Of a DNA stretch of 64,000 bases, positions 45,429 to 59,900 are shown piece by piece; positions within the stretch are counted from its first letter, which is position 1; each line of letters opens with the position of its first letter. Origin of the DNA: Patella vulgata. Taxonomy: Eukaryota; Mollusca; Gastropoda; Patellidae. The stretch covers positions 44,131,501 to 44,195,500 of the forward strand of contig NC_065886.2 in NCBI RefSeq assembly GCF_932274485.2, written 5' to 3'. A program made the translations under genes and the position numbers. Below the pieces are notes generated by a model. It saw nothing but the letters and a program-made list of their open reading frames with translations. It had not been told where the DNA came from and did no database searches.

Positions 45429-48400
45429 TTAGAATGTATGAGCATTACGACAAACACCACAGCCCAGAGCAAATTCTTCTCCTGTTGGTGGATGTTGGAC
45501 ATGTAATGGGCATTCTTCACCTTCTAATTGTTTACATCTTGGCCCTAGAAAGAAAACACATAAAAACATGAAGATAAAGACACATATTATCTTAAAACTA
45601 GTAATCATCATTTGTATTTTTCAGAAAATATCAACCTGCATGAAAATAGTCTATTCCAACAGGTGGCACTGCTTTGTTTATATCACAGACATGATTTTAG
45701 CTGTTGGAAAAAAAAGCTGAAAAAAAATCTCGGAGTGGGGAGGGGGGGCGTGTCCAGGGGCAACGCCAGTGTGTTATGGGGGCCAAAGGCGATTTCAAAG
45801 TAAAGGGGGGGGGGGTTGTTCTGATAATGAATTTTAAAATTCTTGTATTTGTCTACTAATTTACTACAATGTTCTTTTTAACCGTCTTCATTAGCCCAGG
45901 TTAGGAGCAGAACAGTAGGACCTGAAACCCCATTTCATTTCATTTCATACTACAAATTTTGGCTTAACTTATATTTAATTTATTTCTCTTCCATTTACAG
46001 AATACTTACTAACAAAAAAAATAATGTTTGAACTACGGATGCGTCCCTGTATAATTTTCTAGACTAGAATGTTTTGCTCTAAACTTCTCCATCCCCCTCC
46101 CTCCGACTGTAATTAATATTAATAAGTCACGACTCTTCGGGCATTGACTTAATGAACAGAACGTCTCACAAGCTCGCCTTCCACCTTCCGTTTCAACCAT
46201 TTCCACTTCCATACATTTTAAGGTCCTTTGTCTAATAGTTTGGTGTGGGCGTCTCGATCTACAACATTAGCCATAGAGAAACTCTATGTTACTTGTACAC
46301 AGTGACAGGCGATCTCGTTCAATCTCGAGTGAGTCTACAGTACCTTACTGTTAATGTTTACATTGCTGACATCCGGTTAGCAGATTTTAAAGTTATGGAT
46401 AGATATTTTGGAGTTAACCAGTTAGAAATTCGTCAGGAAAAAATTAATGATTTTTTTATTATGATATTACGCTTTTGAAACAAGGTGCCTGAATTAAAAC
46501 GGAACGATATCGTAACAAAAGCTTTGTCAAAAATCGGAACCGACCGCTAAAAATCAGAACCAGACGGGACAAAAAGCGGAAATCCGCTTTAAAGCAGGAA
46601 AAAATCATGTCTGATATCATCTGCAGAATGTTAAGACAATTTTCAATTGATTATTAGTGGCTTTATATATCTGTGGTTATTGGTTATATGATGGGCTGCA
46701 GCTTCTCTGCCTTCTCTTTATACAATGCACCCATTACAGCACTGTGGCATTCCAAAACTGTTATCAAATAAACAATTAGCCAAATATTAGTTGATTAACA
46801 GATTTTATCTCAATCAAGCACCCGAAACAACATTAACCACCTGGCTATCGTGTGTAGCCGTGGCTATTTCAAATTACCAGTGTCAACAAGAGCAAATTTA
46901 GTAGCAATAAGTTACCAATTCTAAGAAGAATCTAGTGGCAATAAGTTACTAATTTTAAGAAGAATCAATGAAATTTTAGTCAACCAAATGAAAGATTTGT
47001 ATAATGTTACATTATCACAGTTCAAACAAACAAAATTTGGATTGGTGAAGCCATTTTACTTGATCAACATGGCTTGTAAACTTTGAGAACAGCCCATATT
47101 GGGATTGAAACCATGACAAACTCTTATGTCCCAACCACACACTTCCTGGCTTTTTTTGAAAAAAAATATAAGAAGAGTTCTGATTATCTAAAGAAGTGTT
47201 AAAAATAGAAGTTTAGCGTACATGTATATTGAGCAGTTTTAGTAAAATTTATGTGAAATGTATTACAAGCTCTAATACAAAGTGTTTATTTTGTCAGATG
47301 TTTTTAAGATTAAGTAAGAAACTAACCTGCTGGACAGTGGGGTAGTTCTGATTTTGGTATATTGGTAACTCGGTGGAAATCATCATGGCACGCATTACAG
47401 AAATGGGTCGTTCCAAAACAGAAGAACACTGCCACAGAACAACAATATCTACATTTATATTCAAGGAAATCTGTGCCATGTTTTGGGCACATTTGAGCAC
47501 TAGCGACATCAGAGCATCCTCCACAGACTAATTCTTTAGGATCATAATCTTCACCTCCACCAGCTTGTTCATCACATCTAGCTTCTCCACCATAATAAGC
47601 CTACAAAATATAATATATTTTATACATAGTAAGCCTACAAAATATATATTCAGAACAATAACTTTACAGAGATCTAATTCAAAATCGCTCCAATTTACAG
47701 TCAATTGAGTCAACATAATATAATTTACAAATCTGATCAAATACTGAGTAAGTAAAACAATCCTGGTAGAGCAAAGAAAGGATATGGCGTTGAATGCCTC
47801 ATAAGAACAATACTTTGGTCATTTTGAGACTAAAATATGGTTATTTTTCTATAGTTATAGGAAGGAGAATTTTGCATAGGCAGCTGCATTATTGCCTACT
47901 CTTGATCAAATTCCAAATGTACACAGATGAAGCTGTGATTGAGCAACACTATCCTTGTCACACACACAGACACTATGCAGACAAGTGGGGAACTGGGTTT
48001 CAATACAAAATGTAGCAAACAATTTTTAAATGTTACTATTTTTGTTAATTAAGTTACCTACATAAAACTTACCTTTTTACATTTATAACAAACATAATAA
48101 GCATATCTATCCATAGAGAAACCTGCTGGATCTTTATAAAATCTAGCTCCTGGTGTAGTTATAGCTTCAGCTTTATGTAATCCTTCATATTCTAACCTCA
48201 TCAGGGCTTTTCTCTTAACATCATCAAATAATTCTCTTATAGGATCCAATAACTCTTTTAGTACAACATGATCTATGTTACTCTGTAAAAAAACAACAAA
48301 TGATTCTTATATAGGATTTAATAACATGATCTATGTTATTCTCATACAGGATCTAATAACTCTTTTAGTATAACATGATCTATATTACACTTGTATAGGA

Positions 48401-50874
48401 TTTAATAACTCTTTTAGTATAACATAATCTATGTTATTCTCATATAGGATTTAATAACTCTTTTAGTATAACATAATCTATGTTATTCTGTAAAAAAAAA
48501 AGATAATCTATGTTATTCTGTAAAAAAAAAAGATACTCTATGTTATTCTTAAAAGTGATTAACAAGCTCACAATAAACAAAACATAGTTTGCTAGGCAAT
48601 GTAACATATGCCAACATCAGCTCTTCAAGAAGTGTAAGGCACCATCAAATCGAGTACGATCAACATGACATGACTTGGCAATCTTTGTTCTTTGGAAAAT
48701 TGTGCATCGATTGACAGACTTTCGATATGACGTCACAATTCCAAGATGACTGCAATATATTACGTTCTTACATGTTAAATTAATTATTCTAAAACATACC
48801 TTACAAATTGGACACATAGAGAAACCAAATGTAATCCGAGGACCAACCCATTTTTTCTCTAAAACAGTTCGAGAACATTGAAGATGGAATACATGACCAC
48901 ATTTTAACTGAAAAACAAAACAGAATACAAATAAATAATTTGTACTACTATCATATTTCCTATTGAATTAACAATCAGACTGATCTAAACAAGGAAATAC
49001 ATCAATATTACTAGATTTATGTGTATGGGCAACAACAATAGAAGACTTGATCTCACTTTAACACCGTACATCTGCATATTTCAGAACTAATGTCAATTGG
49101 CTATTCACCCAGCCAAGAGCCTATCAGATTACTTAATTATCGTGAATACCATGTCTTGTGCTTTCCAGCTAAAATGTCTACCTGAGATAATATAGTTGCA
49201 AAGTTCAAGGTTTGTTCAATGTCAAGGTTTCCGTTGAGGTTGCTATGTCACAACGTCTGATTGGACACTACTTTTCACGTAGCTGTAAGTTCAGGAATTG
49301 TAAAGTAATCTAGTAACATCAAGATGTTGTAAAACTTGCACTCGTTGCTTCAGGAACATGGTGTATGGGGGGGGGGGGGAGGGCTATGGGCCTTATATCT
49401 CATTAAAACAATAAAATATTTTACATTTCCAGACTTGGTTACGTGGATTACTTCTTTCAATATCAAATCTTTTCTTTACCAATTCTATTGTGTGAAAATG
49501 TCATAGAGACAATCATGTACTGATTGACCTTTTTTAATGGTACATAGTACTATAGTACTAAGCGGTAAATACGTTTAAAATGCGAATAATTTTTAAGATT
49601 TTATCATACCTTTATTGCTGGTGCTGCTGACAGAGCTTCAGTAAAACAGATCATACACATATCATCACCATCTTGTTTAAGATGTTCCTGACCCTCGTTC
49701 TTACAACCATGTAAACAGGGTAGACACGTAGTCTCGTTCTTTATACCACCACAAGCATGATGACAGGGTAAGGTCTTGGTACAAGCCAGCTTAGCTCTCT
49801 CTTCACACTCCGGATCAGAACACACATTACCAATGGCAAGAACACCAGTTTTACTGGTAGCTCCACAGAAACGACATGTTCCAGGTCCCATACTAGCACT
49901 AGATACTTTTCCTAATAAAAAACAAATTTTAAGATCATTGGTACATTTGACTTATGATTTGAAAGCAGGGCTCTCCTTTCAAAATTTTGCAAGCTGGTCA
50001 ATTTTTCATGTTTTTTCCAGATGAGCAAGGTTTTTTTTATCAATATATACATGAAGCAATGGTTACAAGCATTATCAGCTCATTAACTATTGCTACACTA
50101 TTGTAAAGTGGTGTTTTTGACGAGTTATCTTTCCCTAGGTATGACTTACACCAGTTTAGTTTTTGATGAGTTATCTTTCCCTAGTTATGACATAGGGGAT
50201 ACTCGGTTGAACTTTCCGGAATTGAATTCTCTCAATTCCAAAAATAGTATCAATCGAGTAAAAGGGGGGATTCTGGGCCACAACCAATGTGCCAACTGTA
50301 TGAGTAAATATCTCAACCAACCATGACAAATGAAACATATTTGTTGTGTTAAATTACGTCACAATTCTACTCAGACCACCTCAGTTGTTGGGACTGACAA
50401 AACTGTGACAGAAATGAATTCTGTGTCACTTGATTGCAGTTCTGTCAATTCGGGACATTCCCGGACTTACAATTGAGCATCCCATTACAGGCATGTTAAA
50501 CACGAAAATGGACCTTTCTCTGTTAGTGTGGCATATACATTTCTGAAAGTTTTTCTTTGAATGATGTATAATTTTATACAAGTACACAGTAAAAATACTA
50601 GAGAATTTCTATGATTCTATTTAACTCATTATTATATTCATAAACAATACCTTCTCTAAATTCCACCATAGCTTTAAGTGTTTTAGAATCAGCAAGGGCC
50701 ATAACCCAGAATAATTTGGTTCGTCCACATCCTTCATGAAGATCAACTTTTATAGCCTCCTCTTCCTCTTTAAACACCTGATATAAAATATTCACAGGTA
50801 AAAGTTAAAACACAGAATGTCTCCATGACACAATTTTTTTTTTTTTTTTTTTTTTTGGGGGGGGGGGGGGGAAT

Positions 50875-50910
<36 letters not shown>

Positions 50911-53900
50911 CAGGACTAACATATAGTTCAATTTTATTTCAATAATTCGCTTGCATGTAGGGGTCTTTCTAGTAGGGGGAGGAAACCGGGGGACCCCAAG
51001 AAAACCCCACGAGGTTGGACAGACGACCCTACTCCTTGTCACGTCAGGTCACGTACCACCTGGGAATCGAACCCACACTAGTTGACTCAATGACAGACCT
51101 TATGATACAGCGCGCTATCTATTCGGCCATCCAACCCACCAGCGGGGAATCAGAGACAAACATAAGATAATTTTTAATTTCTATGATGACATACCCTATG
51201 AACTAAAGTGCACATGTTAGACCACTCGACCACCCAACTGACCAGTGACAGAGAGAGAGATAGTAGTAGATGATATTACCTGTCTTTGATGGTTTCTAGT
51301 TTTACGATGTAGATGAAGATATCTATCACAATCAGCACATAGATTACCACATTCAGTACATAGAATAATAGCAGCTGTTACATTATCATCATGGTTATCA
51401 CATGTAGGCTGTAATTACAAATATTTCATTTAAACACTCATTTTTCACACAGCCCATGCTAAAAGGTACTTTGATTGAATATTTATTGAAGAAAACAAAA
51501 TGGATATATCAAAGGTTGATAATCTACTGGCATATTTATACTATACACTGGCTTGTTTATATTGTCCACAGCAGTAATAAATTCATCATATCTCTGTAAA
51601 TACTGAACAGAATTGAACCATTTTATGACTGATATTCCTTTAAAAGATTTCACAATATCAGAGTTTGCAACAGATTCCAAGTCCCATAAAAGACGAAACC
51701 ATATTAAACTGACAAGATTATATATGTATTTGTATTAACTTACCCTAGGTTGACCATGTTGACCGTCAGGGCTACTAATCCATTCACCAGAAGATAATCT
51801 TTCTACGTGATCTTTATCTAATACACACAGAGACGCTAGCGCTAACCATAGCTGTAAATAAAATTATATTGTCAAAACCTAGTAAAAGGCTTCACTATAA
51901 AGCAGTAAACAGTTCTGAAATATCGATCTAGCGAGAACAGCGCTTTAACAAAATTTGAAAGTCTGTCAAATTTTGATGCATTCTGTTTATCTCTGATTTG
52001 CAAGATATATTTTTTCACTGAATATTTTTCCAATGTTATTATATAAAAATACAACTGTATAAAACAAATAATCAAGTAAATTTTGTGAAAAATAAACAGA
52101 CAGACCAACAAATATGACAACAAAATTAAACCAGAGAAATATTGTGGATGAATAAAATATACTACTTACTGTTGGTGTTTTTATACACATTTCTGGAGCT
52201 CTCAGCTCTTCATCTAATTTGGTTAAATTTAAAATGGCTTCTGCAATGGCTGCCTTGGTAACAACAGCCCACATGTCAGAAAATTTTCCCTAAAATAAAT
52301 AATACACATATATCAGTTCTGATTAAATACAAGATTTATCCCACTTACTTGACAAAGGTGATACACAATTTCAAGTTTGAAATGAAAAGGGTTTAACATC
52401 CTAGTGTTCTGCTTGAAGGCTAATGAAGACGGGCATACGCCATGCAGTGCGCTATGAAGGAAATTTTGCCCAGGCAGTGGTGCTATGACCTACCCTTACA
52501 TCAAATTCCAACTGCCAAGGGATGCTTTACATGAACACCAATGTGTACACGGGACTTCGATTTGTCATCCCATCTGAATGACTAGACAGCTGTCCTTGTC
52601 AGGCCCTCTATCCCGATGAACTTTATCGGACAACATCGGGAGCAAACCTGCGAGCCAGCATCTTACTCATATAGCCACCATGGCTCCCACCATGTAAGTG
52701 ATGTGATATAGAAGTGTTTTGTAGTAGGTCACTTATTAGATAAAACTAATTGAATTGTAATCAAGTATCCCTGTTATCTATCAACAATAAATAAAAAATT
52801 GACACAGTGACTTACTGTGGCCATATCTTGTATTAATGTCATGACACTATTGGCTAATCCTGATGACATCTCACCTCGTAACCACCAACGGAATCTATGC
52901 ATACAAAAAAATGGAAGAAATATAATATCATATAAAAACAATAATAAAATCACATGATTCATATTTACTAAATTTCTAATATAACCTGATTACAGACAAA
53001 ACATGATTTACTCTTGAAGTGTTAAAATTAACAAGTCAAAATTTGTTTGAAGACCAGGTACTCCAGATTAAAAGGTAAATACTATCACACATAAATAAAC
53101 AAAGTGTTGTATCAGGGTAACTTTTCTCGTACGATGCCAAGAATCAAACCATGGACATTCCAGAAGCTTGACAGCTTGACAACCATGGTACCAAGCTAAA
53201 GTAAGAACTGTACATATATACCACTACAACTCAAGTATCATGTAGTTGTGATGTTTTAGCAAGAGTTTCTGTATTTAATGTTTAGTTTCAGTTGTAGTGT
53301 AATGATTACCCTAAAAGAATATAACGGGGAATATATCCATTAAAAATATCTTACTTCTTGTCTGCTTGATTACCAAGACTGTCAGCTAGGTTGTATGTTG
53401 TTACACCTTTACTAGGACCAGCTGTTTTTACTTTACCCTGGACAGTCAAGGCTTTACTAATACATGCCAGGAATACATCTAATATACCAGGTACATCAGG
53501 ATTAAAGTCTCGTTCCTTTTCTTCATCTTTACTAGAGACTGATATTATACTATAATCAGCTGGGGGTAAAGCTGGTATAGATAGTATATTAGCTAAAACT
53601 TGTGGTTTAACTTCTGGTAAAACTCGTCGTAACACAGATATAACCTGTACAAATATATAGATATCAAACAGATGGAATGGTGTAACTACCGGTGCAATGC
53701 TAAGAACAAATATTTTACCCATACAGCAGCATTCTGCCGGCTATTCATTGAATTTCAGCTATCGTAAGATGCCTTATGTGTATGCTATGTATAAAGGTGG
53801 GTTTCCTTATATCGGCCATACAAGTCACAGTGGTAACCCTGACAACTGATAACAAAAAGTTCTTATCGTCCCATCCCAGTACCTGATATTCTTGTCAAGA

Positions 53901-56900
53901 TTCCTGTATCCTAACTGTTCAACTAACATGTTCTCCAATAATTATGTATCATGAAAGGATCATAAATCATGTTCAACTTAAAATATTCAACTTATATAAC
54001 TACCTAGTCTACTTGAGGTGATCAATGATTATCTGATGGGCCATCTCTTCATTCAATCAATTATGAAATTATTTTCATCTGAGTTTAGTATGCATAAAAC
54101 CTTTTGTTACTCTTCTTCAAATTTCAACTACCAAGGGATTTTTGGCAAATTATACCAATCTGTACAGTGAAAGTTTTTTTTTTTTTTGTTCTATCCCAAA
54201 GACTAGACATATTTTTTTTTTCTTTTGGTCAACCTGGTGCCAACTCTGACATTAGAACCAGACTTGAAAAATTCTGATGTTTTGGCTGAGCCAACAATGG
54301 GATTTGAACATGGGTTATTCTGGTTTGTAACAAAGTACTCTATAACTACAGATCTTGTAGGTACTGATTTTATATCGTGCCAGCAACCAACGAGACCCCT
54401 GGTGTATTCCCATGATAAAGAAGAAAATCCTGTGTGGCAGACAAAAGAGGTTTTACCGTTATACATCACAATAAGTAAGAGGTAGAAAGTATATACCTGT
54501 CTTTGTATACGAGGAGTAGCTGTATGTAATAAACTAAATAAAGCCTGTATTAAACCATATTGTTGTGCTAAATAATTTCTACCAACTGTTGAACCACTTA
54601 AAGCCAATACCATAGATAATAGTTCAAAACAATATACATCGGAACCTCTGAAAAATATAAAACAATTCAAATTATGACTAGAGCAGAAATAGTATTATGA
54701 CAACAGCAGAAATGAAATTGAGATTAAAACAGAATTTTTAGGTAAGTACAGAAGAAATATAAATGTATGACTTTCTTTTCTAATAAATTAAAGACTGTCT
54801 AGCAATTTAATCCAAACGATTGGGGTGAAAAAATACATCAACAGTGACGGATTAGGACTTAACTACAGTAATTATTGATTTATATCTATTCACAAGAGTA
54901 ATACAAGGGTGAGAACATTTTGATTGCTGTTATTTGAATCCTACAGTCAAGAATGAAATGACCCAAGAACATCATCATTAGACAAGAGTGTTAAGAATAA
55001 TATAATTTTACCTGTTATCTTCCAATTTCTCATCTTTATTTGATAATGAATGTTCCCATTCTTCTCGGATTCTAGCTGTTTCTTTACGGAAACCTTGTAC
55101 AATATGTGAACAAACCTACAACAATAAATATTTATAAATATTATAACTTGTACACATAAACAAAAAATTACCACTACAAATAAAGATAATATTTACAGTA
55201 GAATCTGTACAACCACCTACACCTTTTCAGTGACATCTCCTTGTAAGCAGTCACAATAAACTCCCCATAGAAATTCTTTAGTTTCATTTCTTTAATAAAC
55301 AGTCACTCCTGTAACGCAGCCAGCGGTCACTGTTTCAGTTACAAGTTTAACATCTGAACTGTATTTGTACTGTATTTATATGACTGACCTGTCTTTGAAG
55401 ATGTGATAATTTACTACGACTGAATAATATTCCAACCATATGTTCTTTTAGATCATTATCACCATCAACTAAATCTGTTTCACCTTGATCACCTTTAAAC
55501 ATCATCAAATCATTGAATATCAGTTTACCAAACACCTGTTAATTAAAACATTTTAAATCAATCAACACGATTACATATTGTCCTTTATATCAACAACTTG
55601 CTATCTTAGTATTCGTAAATTTTCATGTTTTATAAATTCGTCCAGCCGTCAATCCAACACATGGAATCTATGTCACTGTTAAATTAGTTTTTGATGATAA
55701 GATTGTTTTCCTTTTTAAAAACATATCAATCATAAAATACAAGTTGAAGACATGCTATTATCTCTAGACATCACTGAACCGTTAACTCTAGTTGATATAA
55801 CAACAACAATGCAAGGCAGTTTGAATATTCTAATTAAAAGATTATCTACCCAAACTGACACTTCCAACAATATTCTGTTTTTACCTGTGATGTTAAGTTT
55901 CTGAATACTCGTAAAGTTTCGGCTTCACAGTTGAGTTGTTGAAGATCTGCCGCTGTTTTCTTTACAGGAAGAGAAGAATCTTCATCCTCTAGCGTTCCTA
56001 ATACTTTAATCTGTCGTACTCGTAAACTCTGATCTGGACCTTTTAATTCTATCTGTATATGTCGATAGTTTGTATCGGGTATTGAAGAACTAACCCAACC
56101 AATATGACGACTCTCCAACTCAAACTGAAATAAAATAAAAATTGTTAAAGTTACAATGACTGACACACTACATTCAGTACCTTGATTTTACATCCTCCCA
56201 TAGTTAATCTAATCAGTGTAACAAAACTCGAACTAAAAGGACAGGTCAAAAGGACTTTACAAAATTCCAATACGTAGGTCCTCCATCAAAAGATAGGCTC
56301 CCTCACACAGAATACTCACCACCCAATCAAATTTAAATAACATTCATGAACAGATGTATATTTAAAGGCCCTCCACTATTTACATCTTTGATCTATGGAA
56401 ACCTCATATACGAAACCCAACTCAAGGTATTCAGTTTCTCTCATACCATATAAATAAAATCCCCCTGTTTGTGGTATAGGAGATAGCATATTAAATACTT
56501 ACTGTTCTAATCTTGTGTAGATCTTCAACAGCTGTACCAGCACTTATTGTCATAGATGATACTTTATTCTGTAATATATCAATCAATATGATTATATCTC
56601 AGTTTTCGCTTATCATTAAAATTATCTTTTATTTATTAATATTACTATGGTAACATGTTAGGATAAGAATTTTGTACAAAGAGACATTTCCTTTTTTAAA
56701 CTCCCATAAATCATTTAAAGGGCACTTCTGTTTTATACACCCATACTGTAATGTGATCATGCTGTTCTGTCTCCTGTCAGTCTATCATCCACAATTGTAC
56801 TTAGACGATCTAAGAATCTAAAATTGTTATCTGATTGACTTGAAAGTTATACACAGTGTTTATGCTAATGAGACGAAGAATCCTATTGACTTGCGATATT

Positions 56901-59900
56901 TATACAATATCTATGTTCACGTAAAGAAGAAGCATGCTGAACTATCTTGTAAATGCTCTAGTTTATACGTTGCTGAGAAGGTAATAAAGATATAAAAGAT
57001 GTACCTGAATATCTCGAGAGTTATCTATGTGAATATAAACTGAACTAGGTTCTGTTTTATTAGAACATATAACTGTTAAAACTTTCACTTTATTTCTATC
57101 TTCATCGCCACTTTCCCAAAATGTTTCGGTTGTATTATCTAAAAATAATATTTGATTGTCATAAAATCAATGTCAACCAGGATCAAAGTATAATTATATT
57201 CATTACATCCCACTTCTACTCGTTGCCACTGGCAACCTTTGATAAAACTGTCCTGTTTAATTGCAATACATGCTTAAAAGTATCCGTGTATCAGAAATGT
57301 ACAGAAAGAGTACTGATCATTTCTGATACACGGATACTTTTATACCGTTTTAGACATCTATCAAGCAATAAGTAGCGGACGTTTAGTCCGACCCAGATCG
57401 CAATTGATAACGAGGCTCTAACCAATGTACATGAAACAACTAGTCAAAATCATAGTAACAAAACAAAATGGGGGGAACTACATGGCAGTTCAAAAACATA
57501 TACAATGACATTAAATTAACATAACATATTACAAAAATCAATTATTATACATACCAATTGGAATATATTTCATAATTTGGTTTGATTTATATTAATATGC
57601 AAAATATATAAATTAGAATATTGAATAATTATTTTAATTAATTGTGATGATAGAAGGTGCAGTTCTCTTGCTGGACACTTCACAGGCATTGAAAATAAGC
57701 AGGATGAAAAAAAAACGCCTAGAAAGTCATAAACTTTATTACAAATAAATTTCAACGGAAGAACCATCCGCCAATGCATACTTTCACCAGGAATGACCCA
57801 CGTTTCGCAATTTCTTTACACTACATTTAATAATATCGCAGTCCTCTAGGCCATAGACATTGTTTTGACGATGTGGTATAAACAAACACGTGATTGTTTT
57901 ACGCTCAGAGTATCATAGCAAGACGCACGTGTGAATACTACTCAGGTCGTCTCTCAACTGCGAAATCATTCTACTATGAAATGTAACGTGAGGCTCAGAA
58001 AGGGATAAATAATGAAAGAACAGAAAGAATTTGTCACTTTTCGGTTGAAACGACTTGATAATAAATACTATTTTTCACATTTTGCTTCACAATACTCGAT
58101 AGAAATATGATGTAAGTAACTTATGAGCACCTTTCCTCGGTGTATCGGTGAATATCAGGACAGTTTTGGTCGGGAGCCGCCTCGGCTGGGCCCCTCGACC
58201 AAAACTGTCCTGATATTCACCGATACACCTCGGAAAGTGTGCTAATAACTACTACATACACTACACAATACTTTTTAGAGTAAAATACAGTTATAATTAT
58301 TCATTATGGTCACAGCAGCATTACCAACTACCATTCATCAAAATCCAAGTGCCAAGTTACCAAAAACTCCAACAACATGAAATCTTAGAATAACACAGGA
58401 TTTGTAAAGGAACATACCATTTAAACTGGCTATCATAGCTTGTCTACTTGATGCTTTCATTTCTGTATTAGATGTTAAATCCTTGAGTGCTGAGACACGG
58501 AAACAGACCTAAATAATATATAACAAATTTATAAATTAAACACAAGAGTAGAGAATCAAATGGAGTTTAACGTCTCTATGACATAAAACTTTGGACATTT
58601 TGAGATTGACATATGGTTATTTTCACTTCAATGGTTAAACGCGCCTGTGATTCTGCCTATGCTACCCTGAATTCCAAATGACAATGTGTACAAGGGTGGA
58701 CTTGTGTTTTTCATTCTTTCAGGCCCTTTTTCACAAAGCATTCTCATACTAAAGTTAAGAATTTACTCAATTTTCAATCACTGTTTATAAGAAATATCTT
58801 TGATCCAGAAACAGAAAACTTTGCATATAGTTCCTTATTGATGTATTTGATACATTAAAACAACAAAAGTTTTATAAAGGGTCATTTTTTAGTTCAAATA
58901 TGGCAAACAATTTTGAGTAAATTCCTAACTCATAAGTCTCAGAATGTTTTGTGAACTCGTTGGTCTGAAAGATTGGACACACTTTCCTTGTCAGCCCTAT
59001 AGACACTAATAAGCAGGAACCAGATTTGAAAAATCCATAGTGCTCAACTACATGCCCTTCTTGAAGAGCCAAGATATAATTTTAATATTATAATAATACC
59101 TGTACTTGTGATATATCTATACTATTATCATCAGTATCTTCTTCGGATTTAGTTAATATACAACTAATATTAGAGAATACATGACTCTCATGTAAAAACT
59201 GATGATCAGATTGTTGAAACTTGATCGAATAACAACACACAGCCATTCTCTGAAAAACAGTCAACAACATAAACATAACAATCAAAATTATTGTTTTTGT
59301 TTTTGGAAAAAGAATCAAAAGACATACCTGGGTGAAATTCAAATAACATACCCGAATTAAATTCTCTCAATTCCAAGAAAATTTCTGGCACCGAGTAAAA
59401 TATGCCATTTGAGTGAAAAAATATTTCCACTATAACATCGCAAACAGTTAAAAATATTTCCACAGTTAATTAAACTACATCTATTAATGGGATTGACTAA
59501 AACTGTGATGGAACTCGTCAATTTGGAACATTTAAGACTTTCAATTAAACACATCCACATTCTATTCAGCATTGAATTCATCATTGACAATTGCGATTTT
59601 AGCAAAAAACAAAGGCTGAAACTTTGATATAAATTGAACCTGAGATTTAAATGTTGTATGTATCATCACCAGATTGTAATTATATTTACCTGTAGAGCAG
59701 ATGCTGATGGTAGATGCATCATAATATCAGATATAGATTGTAATAATGTATGAAATACTTCAGGTAATGGTGCTACAGCTTTTCCTGCTAGAGAGATGTC
59801 TTCTAATGGATGGTCACATAATGGACTATCCTGTAAAAAATGAACACAGAAACAATTAGTCAACAACTGATGGTGCAGATGCAAACAGATTAAAATACTT

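Noticed and set aside
46245-46478. 77-codon plus-strand frame within the last MYCBP2 intron
   Set aside because: No recognisable family, AT-rich composition, no supporting splice signals.
58126-58243. Rho-independent terminator
   Set aside because: Bacterial-style reading of a hairpin; the window is animal DNA and the hairpin is intronic.
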